The notes: a model not told the origin generated them from the sequence alone. Shown: positions 34,185 through 49,185, counted from the first letter of the stretch. The stretch: 64,000 bases of DNA from Temnopleurus reevesii (GCA_036244855.1 BQKZ01001517.1:1-64000), one strand, 5' to 3'. Numbers and translations are program-made.

Positions 34185-37100
34185 TCCTGTTGGTTTTTAA
34201 TTTGATCTCCACTTCAATGAATACTAAGGTAGGCCACATGAAAATGATATTATATGAAAAATGTTGCTAATGAATAGGGAATTAGTGCCTCTTGTTTTTG
34301 GTTTATATGTCAATTGATGAATGTTTCATTTTGTGTAAAGTCCAGTATTAAGAGAAAGATTGTGAATCCAAACAGGAAAAAAAAATATACCATATGTACA
34401 TGTATGGTGGTGTTGTTTTGTAAAACACTGCATTCAAGGTGTTACTTGTAACCCATATTATCAATGAAAGATGAGAGATCTATTATTAGTTGTAATGAAT
34501 GCAAATGTTTCTATAAATTGCTGTTATATTTCCAGGGACGTATGATGGTTTCTAAATCCCTTTCTGATAGATGTAGTGGATTCCATCTTCATTGAACATC
34601 AAATCATCCCTCGGATACCACAGACATTGACCAATATAGTCACATATCCAGGCTTCAAGTCAGATTAGCTGCTGTATTTGTCAAACGGGGGAGGTATATT
34701 TAGTGAGGAATAGAAAGAAGTGCATTGACATTTCACTTACCTGGTGGGCGGGTTAGGGGTTTGGTGCATTCTTACATCTGTAAGATTGTGGAGATGTGGG
34801 CATACATTTTGTTGTCATGTCTATTTAAAGTTTATATGATCTCATTCATTTAAAATTGTTTTGGATGACTAGCTCGTCAACTTTAAATATTCACAATAAA
34901 TTAGTAATTTGCAAGCTAAAGATACATACAGCCATTATTAAGTGAGTTTTCAGCTCTCTGAATTCTCTTTCGTATCTATTTGATGAGTCTCATAGATAAA
35001 GCATCCATACTGATGCAGATCGCGAGGTGTACATGTATCTGCTCATGTGATTAATGTCTCGAAAGCCAATGTCATGTGCACAGTGCTTACGCAGAGAGGG
35101 GTATAAATTACGGACACATCTGATTGCGAAGATGCAGAACGTGTAGTGAATAAGGAACTTGAGCATGGGATACGAGGCTGTAAGAACCAAAGCGGAACAT
35201 TCTGCATCTTGGGTTTTTACTATGCTATAAAATGTCAGTCTGTTTATAGGCCGCGCAACATAGAATGGACCTACATATGAAGATTGATAACTTTCAAAGC
35301 GAATGTCGGCTCTCCAATGAAATGAATAGCTCGATCCAATAGACCATCTTCATATTTCTTTTTTTATTAGACCTTGATCAAAGTAAGAGCATTCCATATT
35401 CTGTTGGGTTTTGAATTATATTGTTATATTCGTTACATATAAGCCCCTTCAAATGGGTCCACAAAACATATTATTGATTGCACAGGAAGGATTGAAGTAT
35501 GGGATATTTTTAAATCTAAAGCAAAATTTACCCTGAGAAATGCTGGAAGGAATAGTATAAAAACTGGTACAAATATCCTCCAGGTCATAAGAACTAAAAG
35601 AGGACTGAAAATGAATAGTCTGTTTGTACATTTGTGCTGCATTTATCATCATTCTCTGAGCAGTTTTTAGTCTTCTCTTCATGTTTTCACCGTGTGACCC
35701 AGATTTATCTACAAACAAATTTGTTATTTTGCATGGCTGCTTTGATGGTGTAGAAATCATGGGTATTTTTCATTCCATCAGGCAGTTGCCATGAACTCAA
35801 GAGAAATGTAAGTCGCCTTGGTTGAGGAATGATTTTCATTCGCATTGAATGGGGATGTAGAGCTCCATATGAGCCATTGGATTATGCAGTGTTACATTGA
35901 AAATGGGAGAAGGGTTTCTTTATGCGGTTTCGATCCTAAATTTAAATCTTATGTTGTATACTTGCGAAAACACTTTTTTTGGAAAATAAATGGTTATTAT
36001 AAATTGTAAATAATGCATAAGAAGACTTGTCTCAACAAGCTTAATTTATTGTCTAGTTCAAAACTGGTAAAGAGTGTAAAAGAATGTTTAACCATGTCCT
36101 TTTTCACTCCAGCCAACATAGGAAGAAGCAGATGTGTGGGACCAGTATAATCAGGGCTGAGTGTAATTTTTATAGTCCCAATGAAACCCATTTTTTTATT
36201 TGCTGACAAATTTGTAATTATTTGGCAGCTTTACCACTATTGGTTGGCAATTATTTTATTGAATCCAGAGGAGATCTTTAAAAGATTATTTGTTGATATG
36301 AATACAAAAGCATCACAGTCTTTTTTATAAAAAGCTTTGAAACATAGGTCTGTAAAGTCATTAGATTTGTTCAGAATGATAATAGAGTAGATTAATGATC
36401 TGAATTTTTTTTTTTACTGTTAAGATATATTATAGAAATTTTATTTTTCTTGGAAATACTCCAGATTTTTTATTCATACATGTACATTTGTGATACTTTT
36501 AAAATAAAAATAACCAATTTCTTTGTTGCACTGAATATTTCCCCTTGCTTATGTAGGTAAAAGAGAAGAATTTGAAGAAATATAAGAAAGGTATAAAACA
36601 CATAAATGCAATTCAGTGTGATTTTTCTCACATTTCATTCAAGCAATACAGGGAGGATTATCAAAAGTGAAAGAATGAAAACCTTGTATAATTTTCCTCT
36701 TGCTTATCATATTTTAGCCTGTAGTCATGCGCTGATTGTGTACACACTGTTCACTCATGCCTCCAAATTATCGAAGACTTATTTGCGGACAAGACTGAGA
36801 ATTGCAGTATTCAAGTACCTTTTGATTAATTGTCTGCAAACTTTGAAATCGGATGGGTAGAGGCTATTCATTGGCCAGTAAACACTTAGAAATGAATGAA
36901 AGAAACCTTAAAGGGTATTTGATACCCGTACAGCAGAGAAATGTCGACCAAAGAATCCAAATGTAGAGAACAATATTCACAAAGGGTATAGGAAACACAT
37001 GATTTTAATGGTAAATTTGTGTTTATAAGGGCTTTAAAAGGTCACAAATCTAAAATCAGAATCACCACATTTTAGACCAATCATAGGAAATACAAAATTT

Positions 37101-40100
37101 CTTATTATTCTTGTTAATTATCCATTGATAAGTGTAGTTCTTGTGGTTCTGATTTATAAGAAAAACACCAACTTCTTTAATGATGAAAAAGCAGACCAGT
37201 CAAGATATACAAATTATAGCATTATATTCTCTCTATACTGATGCCTGGCAAAAGTAACAGCGTCTGGATTGACAGATATGTGTAAAATATTGTTCTATTC
37301 CAAATAATTCAATAATATGCAGATCAATACCAGCAAATAAAATGTAATGGCAAAATTCTGATTATAGTAGAGCCTAATTATAGTTTGGCAGGTCTTTACC
37401 AACCCTGACAGAGCTTGTTTTTCCTTCCTGATTGTATATTTCTGCTGTGAAAAGATAGTTGGTGGCATACATGTAACTAAATGCATTGTTGTTCAATACA
37501 TTCACATCAGCAGTAGACAGCTGATTGGTCGAGCTGATTGGTTGCTTTAAGACCAACTCAATAGGCACTCAACTGGTATTGATTGGCAGATTTCTCTATA
37601 CATCACTACAGCTCCACCATATTTTTAAGGTCAAGGGAACAAGAAAACATATTCCATTTGCTAATACAGTGCTATATACCAGCAGTATGTACATTGGAGG
37701 CCATGTATTTCGCTTACAAAAAGATGCTATTTTCTTATAAACCGAATTGGTATTGAGAGTTTTATACTGTAGGCTTTACGGCATTCAAGTCTTTCTGTAC
37801 AACATTGGGTATATTGTCCTACTTTTGTATGATTTGTGAAGATATATAGTTCCCTTCTGCCCTACATAGATGACCACCTGTCTATATGTCCCATCTCATT
37901 AAAATGAACTGCATCCCAGATTGAATAATAAATCTCCCCATGTATCCACAGTTCTTCAATCACTATCTCTGCACCCTTCTCATGTTGGTGTCCATTAGTC
38001 CATTAGTCCCAGCTACTCATAATCCTGTTTGGTTGCCTGTTATTTATGACCAATCCTCCCAGGCAGACACTCCATTATCACTCTGCAATAAATTTTGAGG
38101 GAATCTGCAGCTCCGAGTCTAGCCCTCATTAAAGGGAAGAGTGGGACACTGTTAGAATCGGTCTGAGGTTAATTATTAATTATGATAATGATTATTGACA
38201 TCCAAGGCTAGTCCTGTTAATACTTTAAATGCAAATTTCTCTTACTGATATTGTTGCATAAAAACAATAATGTTCCTGTTCTACCTCCAGCATGATACAA
38301 ACATTCCTTTGTGCGCGCTAACCCTTCAATATACACATTTCATAAATTCAATAAAACCACAGGTGCCTATGGACCTGAATATAAGGAGTCTTTCTTTCTA
38401 GTTTATTTTTAAGTTTAGTATGTAGACATTCTTGACTCTTGAAAATGAAAGCATATCCAGGATTTAAAAAAAAACTAATTAGATTGAATCACCGGGATAA
38501 TGATGAATGCTGAACAACTTGAATCAGTTAATGTTCCTTAGTTGATTCAAGTATACGTGTTCTTCATGCAGTAAACCACTACAAAATAGTGATTAATATC
38601 TCTTTCTAGCACAAATAGCGATGAATACATTACTGTTATAAGAGACAGTGACAACTTTGCAAAACAAGCTATGTTGCCTTAGAATACAGACTAAGTTTTG
38701 TTCAAAGGTAGTGATAATACACAGACAACTTATTGAATTTTGATGTTTGTATGGCATGATACATGTACTTATATCATGCTGTAGTCGTTGACAGATTAGT
38801 TAACAAAAATGAGTAAATAAAAGTAGATATTCATAAAAGAGCCCATTTTTCAGAGCACCTTTGTCATTTAAATCATTATCTTTAAAATCGTGTATGAACA
38901 TTGCTTTTAATGTGTACATATCAAAGAAACAAACTATTCAATAGACAATGTTGTCAAAACATGTGACTGAAATAGTAGACTGTAGAGCATTTGATTGAGG
39001 ATGATGAAGATGGTATGTGATGAGTCAGAAGAGGAGAGGGAATACCATGCTACTTGGGATACCTCTTGCTTTCACTTTCCCTATTTATTATCCCTCCCAT
39101 TCACATTAAAATCTTGCTGATTCAGTTGGATTCCATCTTTGCTGCAATGGAATTTCTTCCTGTCATGTGTCTGTCTGTATTTGCTTTTAATGATTTCTTT
39201 GATAATTCTTGAGTTCTTTGTTGTTTTATTGTGGTCCCCAGGTTCTCTTCCATTCACACTTTGTAACATTCTTTCCCCTCTTCATTCTATTATTATTCAT
39301 ATTCTTATCCACCTGTAATTCATGCCTTTGTGCATCTATTTTATTCTTTTATTCCTGCCCATTTTATTAAAAATGAGCGAGTTATTCTGTCTTGTAGTTC
39401 TGCATTGTAATCCCAGACATCACAGTGTGACTATTTGCATCTTTACCATCTGTGCTCCAATTTCTAATAAAAAAATTGCATTCTTGTCGCCCATGCTAAA
39501 TATGAAAATTGTATTCTTCACGTTACTAGTTGGAGACATATATGCTTGTCAGTATTTTGGGGTTTATCCCATTTTAGAGTTTTAGAATTCCTTCTACTCC
39601 TTCATGATAACATTTGATAACTCCAGATATTGATATGTGGACAGATGTACTTTGTCTTGACAGATGCTTTAACTAGTTTTACACCTTCCTTTAGTTTCAA
39701 ATTACTGAAACTTTGTCATCCTACCATGTTTTCTTTCAATCATATTTTATCTCATTACGATGTGCAAATTTTGTATCAATGAATTTGTTTTTGTTCCATC
39801 CATGATAAGAAATCCTTTATGAAGAATCAAAAGATAATTCCTCTCATTCCCTTGTTTGATTTCATCCTGTTTGCAGAGACCCATCTTCCCTCACCTGTCC
39901 TTGTGACTATCTACACATAAAGCCTTCAATTTCAATTTCAATTTCATCTCTATCCACTCTCTCCCTACCTCTTGTGTAGCATTCTCTTTGAGATACCCGT
40001 CTTATAGTCTAGCAATGTCTTGAGAGTCATAAAGTAAACATGTGGGAGCCCTTGGAAAATGATTATCTGTCAATATGGTTAATTTCATGCTAGCTGAATA

Positions 40101-40884
40101 TTAGGTCAGTGTTGACTAAAGGGAGCCCAGGGAAGGCAGACTGCTCAATGTATGTATAGCTGCATAAGGTGTTGTTGTCATGTTGGTGCATGTATCTTGA
40201 TCACATTCCTCTCATCATTGTCATATAGATATCAATATGGTTGAAGAATCATATTTTGAAGGAATTTCTTTTGAAGAATTATCTTTTGAAGAATAAGCTT
40301 TGATTTAAAAAAAAAAGTCATCCCAATTTATAACCTGCCAGAGATAGGAGGTAATTTTTATGAAGCAATTCTTCATATAGTATGTATAATTCTATAATCT
40401 GTTGTGATAGTATATGCTGCCTGAATTACTCTCACCTGCAGTGTTTTGGCTTTAACTGGAAAATAGGCATATTATGAATATTTAAAATAGATTATTCCCA
40501 CAAGCTCGGAAAGCATCCATGATGCAGGGAGGTAATAGATTCTTGAAGGTGACCTACCTCAAAGAGAGTCCTTTCAAGGGGGAAATTCAAAAGCATTTAG
40601 CTTCAAACTGTTGAATATGGCTTTCAGAGCCTGGTGTTTTGAAAACATCATTCACCTGTGTTGCATTTATCACAGTACTGGCCTCGTCTTGTTTTTATTT
40701 GGTGCTTCATGCAGGACTTTCTCTTATTATTTATCAGCAATTGAATATTTTTGTAAAGTATTTCATATATGCACGTTCCTTATGAAACACAGAATAACAA
40801 ACTGTTTGTTCACCTGATTTGTTTTTTAAAAATTTAGTTGGAATGTTGCTGGGTTGGTCAAGCTACAACATTTGTCTAACTAAG
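34185..40884. other. Intronic stretch without recognised gene
   Basis: No repeat element with clear ends and no credible exon. Small tandem words occur, such as GCTGATTGGTCGA at 37512-37546 and TCAATT at 39928-39950. Confidence 0.5.
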
Positions 40885-41058
40885 GGGGTGTTGCTCAAAA
40901 GTTGCAATTGATCGCAAGTTGCAGTTGATCGGAACGCGCCAATCAAAATCAATGTTTTATGCACGTCTTGTTAAATGCGCATATCGTGCGCGAATGAAAA
41001 TGCACGTTACAATTTACAAAGTTGCAGTTGATTTGCAGTTGATTTTGAGCAACACCCC
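40885..41058. mobile_element. MITE, 174 bp, 16-bp perfect inverted ends
   Basis: GGGGTGTTGCTCAAAA at the left end and TTTTGAGCAACACCCC at the right are exact reverse complements. Internally GTTGCAGTTGAT occurs in direct copies near each end. The outer flanks (ACTAAG / ACTAGG) could be a partly decayed target duplication. No coding potential. Confidence 0.85.
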
Positions 41059-41130
41059 ACTAGGAACATAAATTGGATAGCATTCTGGCTATTTTTTATC
41101 TCATTACGTTCTACAGATGTTTTACATACG

Positions 41131-41570
41131 CTTCAAATATTTAACAACTTTGTGAGCTGGATAAAAGTATTACCATAATACAGTCTTTCAAGAGCAAATT
41201 AGAGCATGTTCATAGTTTGTTTGAATAAAATCAATCAAGAAGTGGCTTAATTATCGCAAAATAAAAAATGAGGCTGCGGTCGCACTCCCTAACACATCAT
41301 GCTTCACATACATGTACAAAATGAATGCGAACTCACACACTGCAGACAATACCACCGATCACTCCGCCCATTCCGGGCTGACGCTCCCCTGTGCGAAGGC
41401 ACTTAGCACACCGTAGGAATAATGGCTGATTGGCGTTTTTACGTAAATACTTCAGGATACGTGCAAAAATCCTCTCCTAATTTCATGCAACTTGTGAATA
41501 CATCAGCTCGTTTCGCCTCACTTTCTGCATCCTGACCATTACGTATATATGCCTATACCTTTAAATTTCA
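41131..41570 (-). repeat. Dispersed repeat family R, copy 3 (inverted)
   Basis: Reverse-complement counterpart of 20595-21076: TTCATAGTTTGTTTGAATAA, TGGCTTAATTATCGCAAAA, TGTACAAAATGAATGCGAAC and ACTTGTGAATACATC appear in the expected inverted order. The end GCGCCATCTCTCCC is missing. It also has a GC-rich centre (CACTCCGCCCATTCCGGGC). Confidence 0.8.
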
Positions 41571-42940
41571 TCTATATTCGTGTCATAAAACATTTTCTAT
41601 TTGTCAATATATTTTTAATACCTTCCCGGCCTATCAAAGCATTTGAAATGAACTTAGCTTTATTTTCATGTTAATAATTTGATGATTATTGCACAAAATA
41701 TGCTTAAATCATGATGCATGTATGTAGCCCATTCTGAAAGAGGACATGACCTCCCTATGATAGATTTATTATGTTGCAAAGTCCATCTAAAACTATGTCA
41801 TGAATTTGTTGGTTGAGCACATGGTAAGTGAATGATGATTTATTGGCCTATGATGATGATGTGATAAGTATCCTAAGATAGGAATATGATTGACTGGTCT
41901 TCTTATTGACACACTACAGCTGCTTCAAAAACACTGCTAGTCTTTACTCCAGGCTGAGAAATGCTTCATTTAAAGAGCGATCAACTCCTTGTTTTTAATC
42001 TTATTTGATTATCATTGAAATGTATGCCCTCAATTAAGGTTGACCCTGTAAACATACAGATTTGTATGACACTCGCCTATAACAATTTCATGAAATATGC
42101 ATTTTCATCAGTAATCTTACCTAATAATGTGCATTTTATGTAAATATTTGATATAATCGTAACATTTCCCATTTTCCCTTGAAATCATTGAAACTTTTTA
42201 AGACTACTACTTAGTTTTGTTTTTTAGTCTTAAAAGGAGGAATCAAATTAAATAATTCTGCAGTACTTATAGAAAACTATTTATTGATTGCTAGCACTCA
42301 ACTGATGGAAAGAATTGATCACTTTTTCCAGCGAAGTGACTCCTTTAGTCACTAATATCACACTTGATTTGATTGAGGATGTGATAAGAATATCTTAGCA
42401 GTCTCTCACTGTAGACCATATATTAAACTTGACCTAGTATGCCATGCACCATTCAGTAATAACCTCAGGCAATGGGGCTAGCTTTGGAATGCTTCTACCA
42501 GCACTAGCAGACACAGTTACACGAGATGCATCTTCATTTACTTCATTTTTTTTTAATGTCATTAACTAGAGAAAATGCAATGGGTGGTTTTATGTGTCTT
42601 CTGTATTTGAGCAGAGGGTATATTGTGATGTTTTTCTGACAACAGAAGAAAATGTGTTTTGAAATTGATAATTCAATTAAGTTTTTTATCTTGTTTTTTT
42701 TTTTTTTTGCAAGATGCAATTTACCTTTTTGAGAGTATTAGAAATGATTAATGAAGAATGAATAATCTATTTTTTAAAAATTCATGAAAAACCTGAATTG
42801 AAATTTATTTTTTTCATGTTTTTTAATGTATGGATCACATGATTATGTATGATTTTTAACCTCAAGGTTTGTTTGTTACGCATCCTGGTTGTGTGCTGTC
42901 ACATGACACACCGACATGACACTTTGTTATAGACACAACA

Positions 42941-43099
42941 GGGGAGTGTTTCATCAAGATTTGTCGCAGCGACAAGGAGTCATTTTCCGACAGTTCCCAT
43001 GGCAACTGTCAGCGATAGTGCTTTTCATCCAATCACAAATAAGGAATTTGTCAGCGCTGACTAATTGTCTCTGCGACAAATCTTGATGAAACACCCTCC
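42941..43099. mobile_element. MITE, about 159 bp, ~26-bp inverted ends
   Basis: GTGTTTCATCAAGATTTGTC + GCAG at the left is the reverse complement of CTGCGACAAATCTTGATGAA + ACAC at the right; outermost bases GGGGA / CCCTCC pair imperfectly. A second inverted pair, GACAGTTCCCATGGCAACTGTC, sits inside. It is GC-richer than its surroundings. Confidence 0.85.
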
Positions 43100-46000
43100 A
43101 GGCCTTGATCATTTTCTGGTCATGAGATTAATGTTTGCTTAATTGACAGTAATGTTCGCAATGCTTTCTCAATCAGTTTAAATATATATTTGACACTCCT
43201 ACTTTACTTCATTTGAAATTACTGTGTATGTATTCTAATTCATAATGAATCAGCTGAGTCATGTATAGAAACACTGAATATAATTTATGCCTCCGTAGAG
43301 ATTGTCATGGAAACTGACTTTGAAGTCATTCATAATTTCATATTTCACCTACCATGTAAAGCATACTGAATATATTGAAAAAAAAATTCTAAAGCTCTGT
43401 TGTGCTACACAGCTCAAAATGTTGAGATATTTTTTGTATATCTATGCGCAGTAGTCTTCTTCATCCGAAGCAACTGGTGAATAAATACTGTGTAAGCTGA
43501 GATTTTCGCTTGGGTTTTACTTTGGCTAATTTTGCAACCATGACATCCCTTAATAAATTTACACTCATTAGAATGCCGATAGACTTGTGAACAGTGATCT
43601 TTCAAGGTATTAGATTACTAAACCGCTAATGTGTAAATAGGACTAAAATTTATGTACGCTGAAATATTTGTTTTGCAGTATTCATTTATGCTTTGTGTAC
43701 TCTGATTGTTTTCAGTCTATTTGTCTGAAATGACTTGTGCCAAATCAACAAGATGTCAGTAATACTAATATTTAACAATTCATCAAGAGAACTTCTCCCT
43801 TTAAACAGTATTTTCTGCTATAAATTTATGGTAATGTTACAATGAAAATAAGCTATTTTTCCATAACTTTCATTATATTAACTTGAGTGATTTAGCTCGT
43901 TTGTGGTATTTTAAAGTGAGTAGATTGGAGAAGGAAGCATATCAGCCAGGGGTTGATTCCGCTTTCCTTCCAGATATGATTATTAGTCTGTGCGCAGCTT
44001 TTATTGTCTCATCATTATACCTCACGTTGAAAAGCAGTCATTATTTCCTGGACGCTGTGAACGTAGCAATTTCAAATGGATAATTCATTGGACATGTGTG
44101 TATAATCCAGACGCTTATTGTGGATAGAGAGGACATGATCAATTGGCGCTTTTAATAGTAGAAAAATATAAATTTTCTTTTTCATAATTTGACATATTTA
44201 ACAAAAATTTTCGATGCAATAATTTCCATCCTCTTTTGATTATATAATTAATATGTCAGTGTCATACACTTTTTAATTTGGCATCCTTGTTCACATATAT
44301 TTAGTAATATTAAATGCCAAATTTGAGATAGTATTGAAAGGATATCATCATGTTTGATGTTCGTTTGGCCCATCAGTTTTGTTATCTCCCAACATTGCTT
44401 ATTGAGAGCAAACAAATTGATGGTGCAAATGACATTGCCAAAATGTTGTCATGCTGTGAATGATAGGATGGTACAGAGGAGAATTCTGTTGCAACATAGC
44501 TTTTGGGTTAACCACATGGTAATATGTTCATCAGTGAGGTGCTGGATAAAATCGTCATTTGTAATAGACAACGACAGCATTGAGATGATCGACCTCACGA
44601 TGTCATTTAGTCCTGTGAGCATAGTCTGATGTCTTCAGACCAGACGGCCATCTTCTTTGCTCTGCATTATTATTCATTATCAGTAGCATGACATTTGAAA
44701 CTGCCCTCGCCAATCATGCAGCATCATAAGGATTGGAAAAGCTGGTTGTGCATCAACACTATTGAGTATGATTAGAATTGGTATGCCATAGAGATTTTCT
44801 GCGGCTTGATTTATTGATAGGTAAAAGTAATGGTTTGATAAGTTTGAATGGTTGAAAGTGGATGATTTTGAATCAAATATATGACAAGTAACCTTCATTA
44901 TAACATCCATCAAACATTCATTCTTGTGACAAGAATTTGATATTTTCTGTGTAGAGGATACATGCTCAACAAGTAAAACTACCAGTAGTGATTGGAAACA
45001 CAAAGCACATAAACATTGTTTTGTTACATGATGGGAAAATGAAGTCTTTCAGAATACATTGGTCAGATTATTATCATTTTTTTATAAATTGTGTGTGAAC
45101 TTAATTGTTTGTTGTATAAACTACATTGTTTTCATAATATCATAGTATGAAACATGGCATGCATCCAGGGTAATATCCGCATGTTTGGAATATGACACTA
45201 TATTTGATTAGAGAATGTGCCTGCTAAATCCAGAGGATTAATCTTGGTACGTGCAATTTGTCTCGAAGTCTTAGGCAGAGCTTCAGGTAATCTTTATGGC
45301 AGCAAGGTTCTACAATAGGCGCAGCCATTGGTATGACATGACATGAGGAAATTGGACTTCTTGATGTGAAGTACTGTAATCTACCCAGACTACGTATTTA
45401 GGTGCTACATACATCAGAACATGAATTCCCTAAATTAATATTGCTTGGTTGGACAAACAATTTAGCTGTCAAACCCAGTCATTACTACTATAGGAAATGC
45501 AGATTTGTGCTATTGATATGCAAAATTTTATTTATTAATTGGTGAACAAATATTTTAGTATTGTGGATATATAACAAAGACACACAAAGTTTTGACTACC
45601 CTGCGAAAGTGTTCTATTGAAGATTGCGACTGTACACCTAGAGCATTGACAGTAACCGGTACTAGCAATCTATATATCACAAATGTATCTTGTTGAAAAA
45701 TACCCGGAGATTTGTTGTTGTTTTAGTGAAGTTGCAATTGTTTACTACTTTTCCTCTGATTTTTGTTTGATGATTCAAGATTTGATCAATGCACTCAGAT
45801 TCCACACGTTTCCAGATCAGACTACGGGCAATACAGCTTAGGCAATTAGGATGTTTACTCATTTAGTGCTGTAATGTACTCGCAGTACAGTTCACATAAC
45901 TTAAATACCGATTGACTATAGGCTATCCTTTGATGATGGTTTCAGGTGCACTGAACATCGAATGCAGTTGTGTCATGAGAGAAGAGCTTGATGAACATCT

Positions 46001-49000
46001 GAGTGATAGAAGAGGCTGCATCATTTTTGCTAAAATGTTAATATTTAATTGATAGTTCTTGTATTTATTTTGCTAATATCTGTGGTTAGACAATCTTCAA
46101 CAGCTTTACTTAGCATATTGCATAAATCATGTAAAAATGGCACAGTTTGGGTCAAGATACTTGATTGACATTGTATACTGCTTTCAATATCCTTGTTCAA
46201 CCATTCACACAAAATGTGAAATGCGTCATGGTAATCTGGGCAAAAAATTCAAAACTTAATCATCTAATTGTTCTACATTGATAAATATTTCATCCTATAT
46301 TGCAATCTAAAAGGAAGTTAGACTAAGTTTTGAATTTTAACCTACACAATTTTCTGAATGATGGATGTGACGATGGAGACTGATGATGACAAGGCACATT
46401 GAGGAATGGAGCCCTTGTGACAATGCCCTTGGGTGATGCTATCCCTAGGTGACTGTATTCCTGACCTGGTCCTATGCCAAGTTCATGGGACAATTCCCTT
46501 CTTTACATCCTACTTCCTGTGTGTGCAACTTATCATGACACAACAAATGTGAGTTTATGTGATGGAGGTAGTGTGAATGGAGCCTTATTCACCTTCAGTC
46601 ATCCTCTAATATCTCTTCTTCAGAGGTAAATTCATAAGTTCAATGTGAATTTAATTGTGATGTAGAATCTAAAATGTAGTGTTTCAAGAAGATCAGTTCA
46701 GATCTGATTCATCTGTAGGGCTAAGACTTTAATTTTTTTATGTTCGCCACTGACCAAACCAAACACACTTTTAAAAAATCAGTAGATTCATAGATTTGCA
46801 TGTCAAATGTATTTGACAGCCAAATCATTTTTTCTCTGAAGTCCACTTAATGTGATTTTACGTTTTAAAAGTGGCTTGATCAACCACTTTGATATTCATG
46901 TCTCATGTAGTTGAAGTAGACATACTGGATAGCGTAAGTATTGCTCACCTGCTTACAGTAAGCCCATCCAAATAATACAGGCTTATGTGCAATCCAATGA
47001 TCACATTTTAGAACACACAATATTCAGCATAGATATCATGTGTTGAGGATTTTTATGAATCTTTGGTATTTTGGAAAATTCATGAAAACAAACAATTGTC
47101 TAGCTTGATTGTCTAAGAGCTATTCCATTACTGCATTGGTTTTTTTTAATACCTCAAGTGATTACTTTTGTCATTGTAAAATGTTCATTGACCTCACAAG
47201 GCCAAGATTTATATGTATCTCAGCTTTTTGTCAGCAGCCTATGCAAGTAACTGTAGTTACATGTAATGTCTGTACTCCGTATTATAACATTCTATCTCGA
47301 TATATCTTTCATTAGAAGGACATCTTGCATGTTTACTCTGCTCCCAAGTTGATACCAGTTACATGTAGTTGGATACCTCTTTTCCCTTCTCAAGACAACC
47401 TTTGTAACAGATAAGTAAATCTATAGAGCTATTAAGATTTATTGTCTATTCTTGTTAGCGAGTCAATATGGCTTGCAACATAAGAGGTTGATATGATCAT
47501 AATATATATTTATGATATGATGGGTTTACAGAGAATTAGAGTTGTTAGTAATTTATTCAGTGATACATCAAAGCAGTATTGTGGTGATTTAATTCTTGTT
47601 GTTATTTATTTTTATTGGAAACTTGACATATCGAAACAAAGCTATTTTTCCAATTACAGTTGAATATATTTAATCATCGAGTGAAATTACTGGAACAGAA
47701 GAAATTGGACATGAATTGTTTGTGATTTAAAACAGTAAAACCCATCACTTTTCTCATGGATTGTTGTTTGTATGAGAAAATTACTCAATGCAGTATTGTT
47801 TTTATCTAAATTGCAGATGAGTTCAAGAAACACTGACACGTGCCAAACAGAAAAAGATCTGACAGTCTGTACAACCAAACTGCATTATGCATTTAGGCAC
47901 AGCTCAATTGCAGTACAATGTGAAGCAAAATGTCTCCCTCTAGTGTTCAAACAGGGTTGTGTTTATGGCATCACTGGTACTGGAAAAAAAATTGACATGC
48001 ATTTTCTTTGTATACCAAACTTGAGTGTTGTTAAAAGAATATGTTTATTAATTTTTATTAATATAATTACTTTAAAAATTACTCTAAACACTTAGTGGAA
48101 ATATCCAGAAGACCTTATTAATTTTGCCTTTGAATTACCCAAACAAAATCATTCTATCATTAAAATTTTCTCATTTTATGTGGAAACAGGATACCTTTAG
48201 TATAGTAGTGCTTGTCAAAATAATGGCACGCTTCTCTAATCCTTTTAAAGAACACAAATGATTTATGTAACTTGTTATTGAAAGGCAGTGCCAAGGAGTT
48301 TCAAGTTTACTTTTACCTAAATATAAATCGTTGTATTGTTTGCACAGAATGATGGTATAGAATTAGTAATAATCCTGATAAATTAGGAAGTGAATTTGCT
48401 TGTGTTGGTTTGGAATCTCTGCATTCAGCAGATTTACTCTTAAACATTTTATTCCTCTACCCCAAATATAGTTATGGTAAATATTAAGAAAGGTGAATTT
48501 CTCTAGGTACCCGAGACTGAGATATTTTACACATTATAGGTTATAGCTCTACCAAAACTCGTTTATTTTTCACACAATATATTTTGCAATATGTTCATAA
48601 TTTGATATTTCATTTCATTTAGATTTGAAGACAAGACCTAGATAAAAAAAAATGTTTGCTTTTACCAAAACTTTACTTGATTTTAATGTCATGTTACAGA
48701 GAGTTGATTTTCATTTCAGAATATTTTGATAAATCTATCATGGCCTAGTTTTTTTTTTCTTGCCGGTGATATTTAATCTCTGAGGGGCTTATGATGAAAG
48801 GTACCTTTTGATACCAACCAGTATCACCCCAAAAATTCAAAGCAGCATTGTTGAGAGGACAGCACACAATAGAAGGGAGATGGAGAAGTTTATGGAGGAA
48901 TGAAACAGAGATGGGGGAATGGAAGAGAATAAACGGAGGAGAGGGAACGGTCCCTCAGAGAGGAATGAGTCATAGAGTGGGAGCATTCATGACATGATGA

Positions 49001-49185
49001 ATGAGAGAAGCACTGTCAATCATCATTATCATCTATTCACACTTGGTAGAGTTTACCTCAAGGTTGGTCATTTCATTTCCAAGCTTCTCTATGCAGTACC
49101 ATGGGACACATAAATATTCTATGCAATAATCACACTGTATTTGTGGGTTTTGATATTGTTGACAAAAATTCTTGTGTAATGAAGT
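43100..49185. other. Intronic stretch without recognised gene
   Basis: No element with definable borders. The stretches at 43870-44110 and 44470-44650 are compositionally mixed and repeat-free, as conserved non-coding DNA often is, but that needs alignment. Confidence 0.45.
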
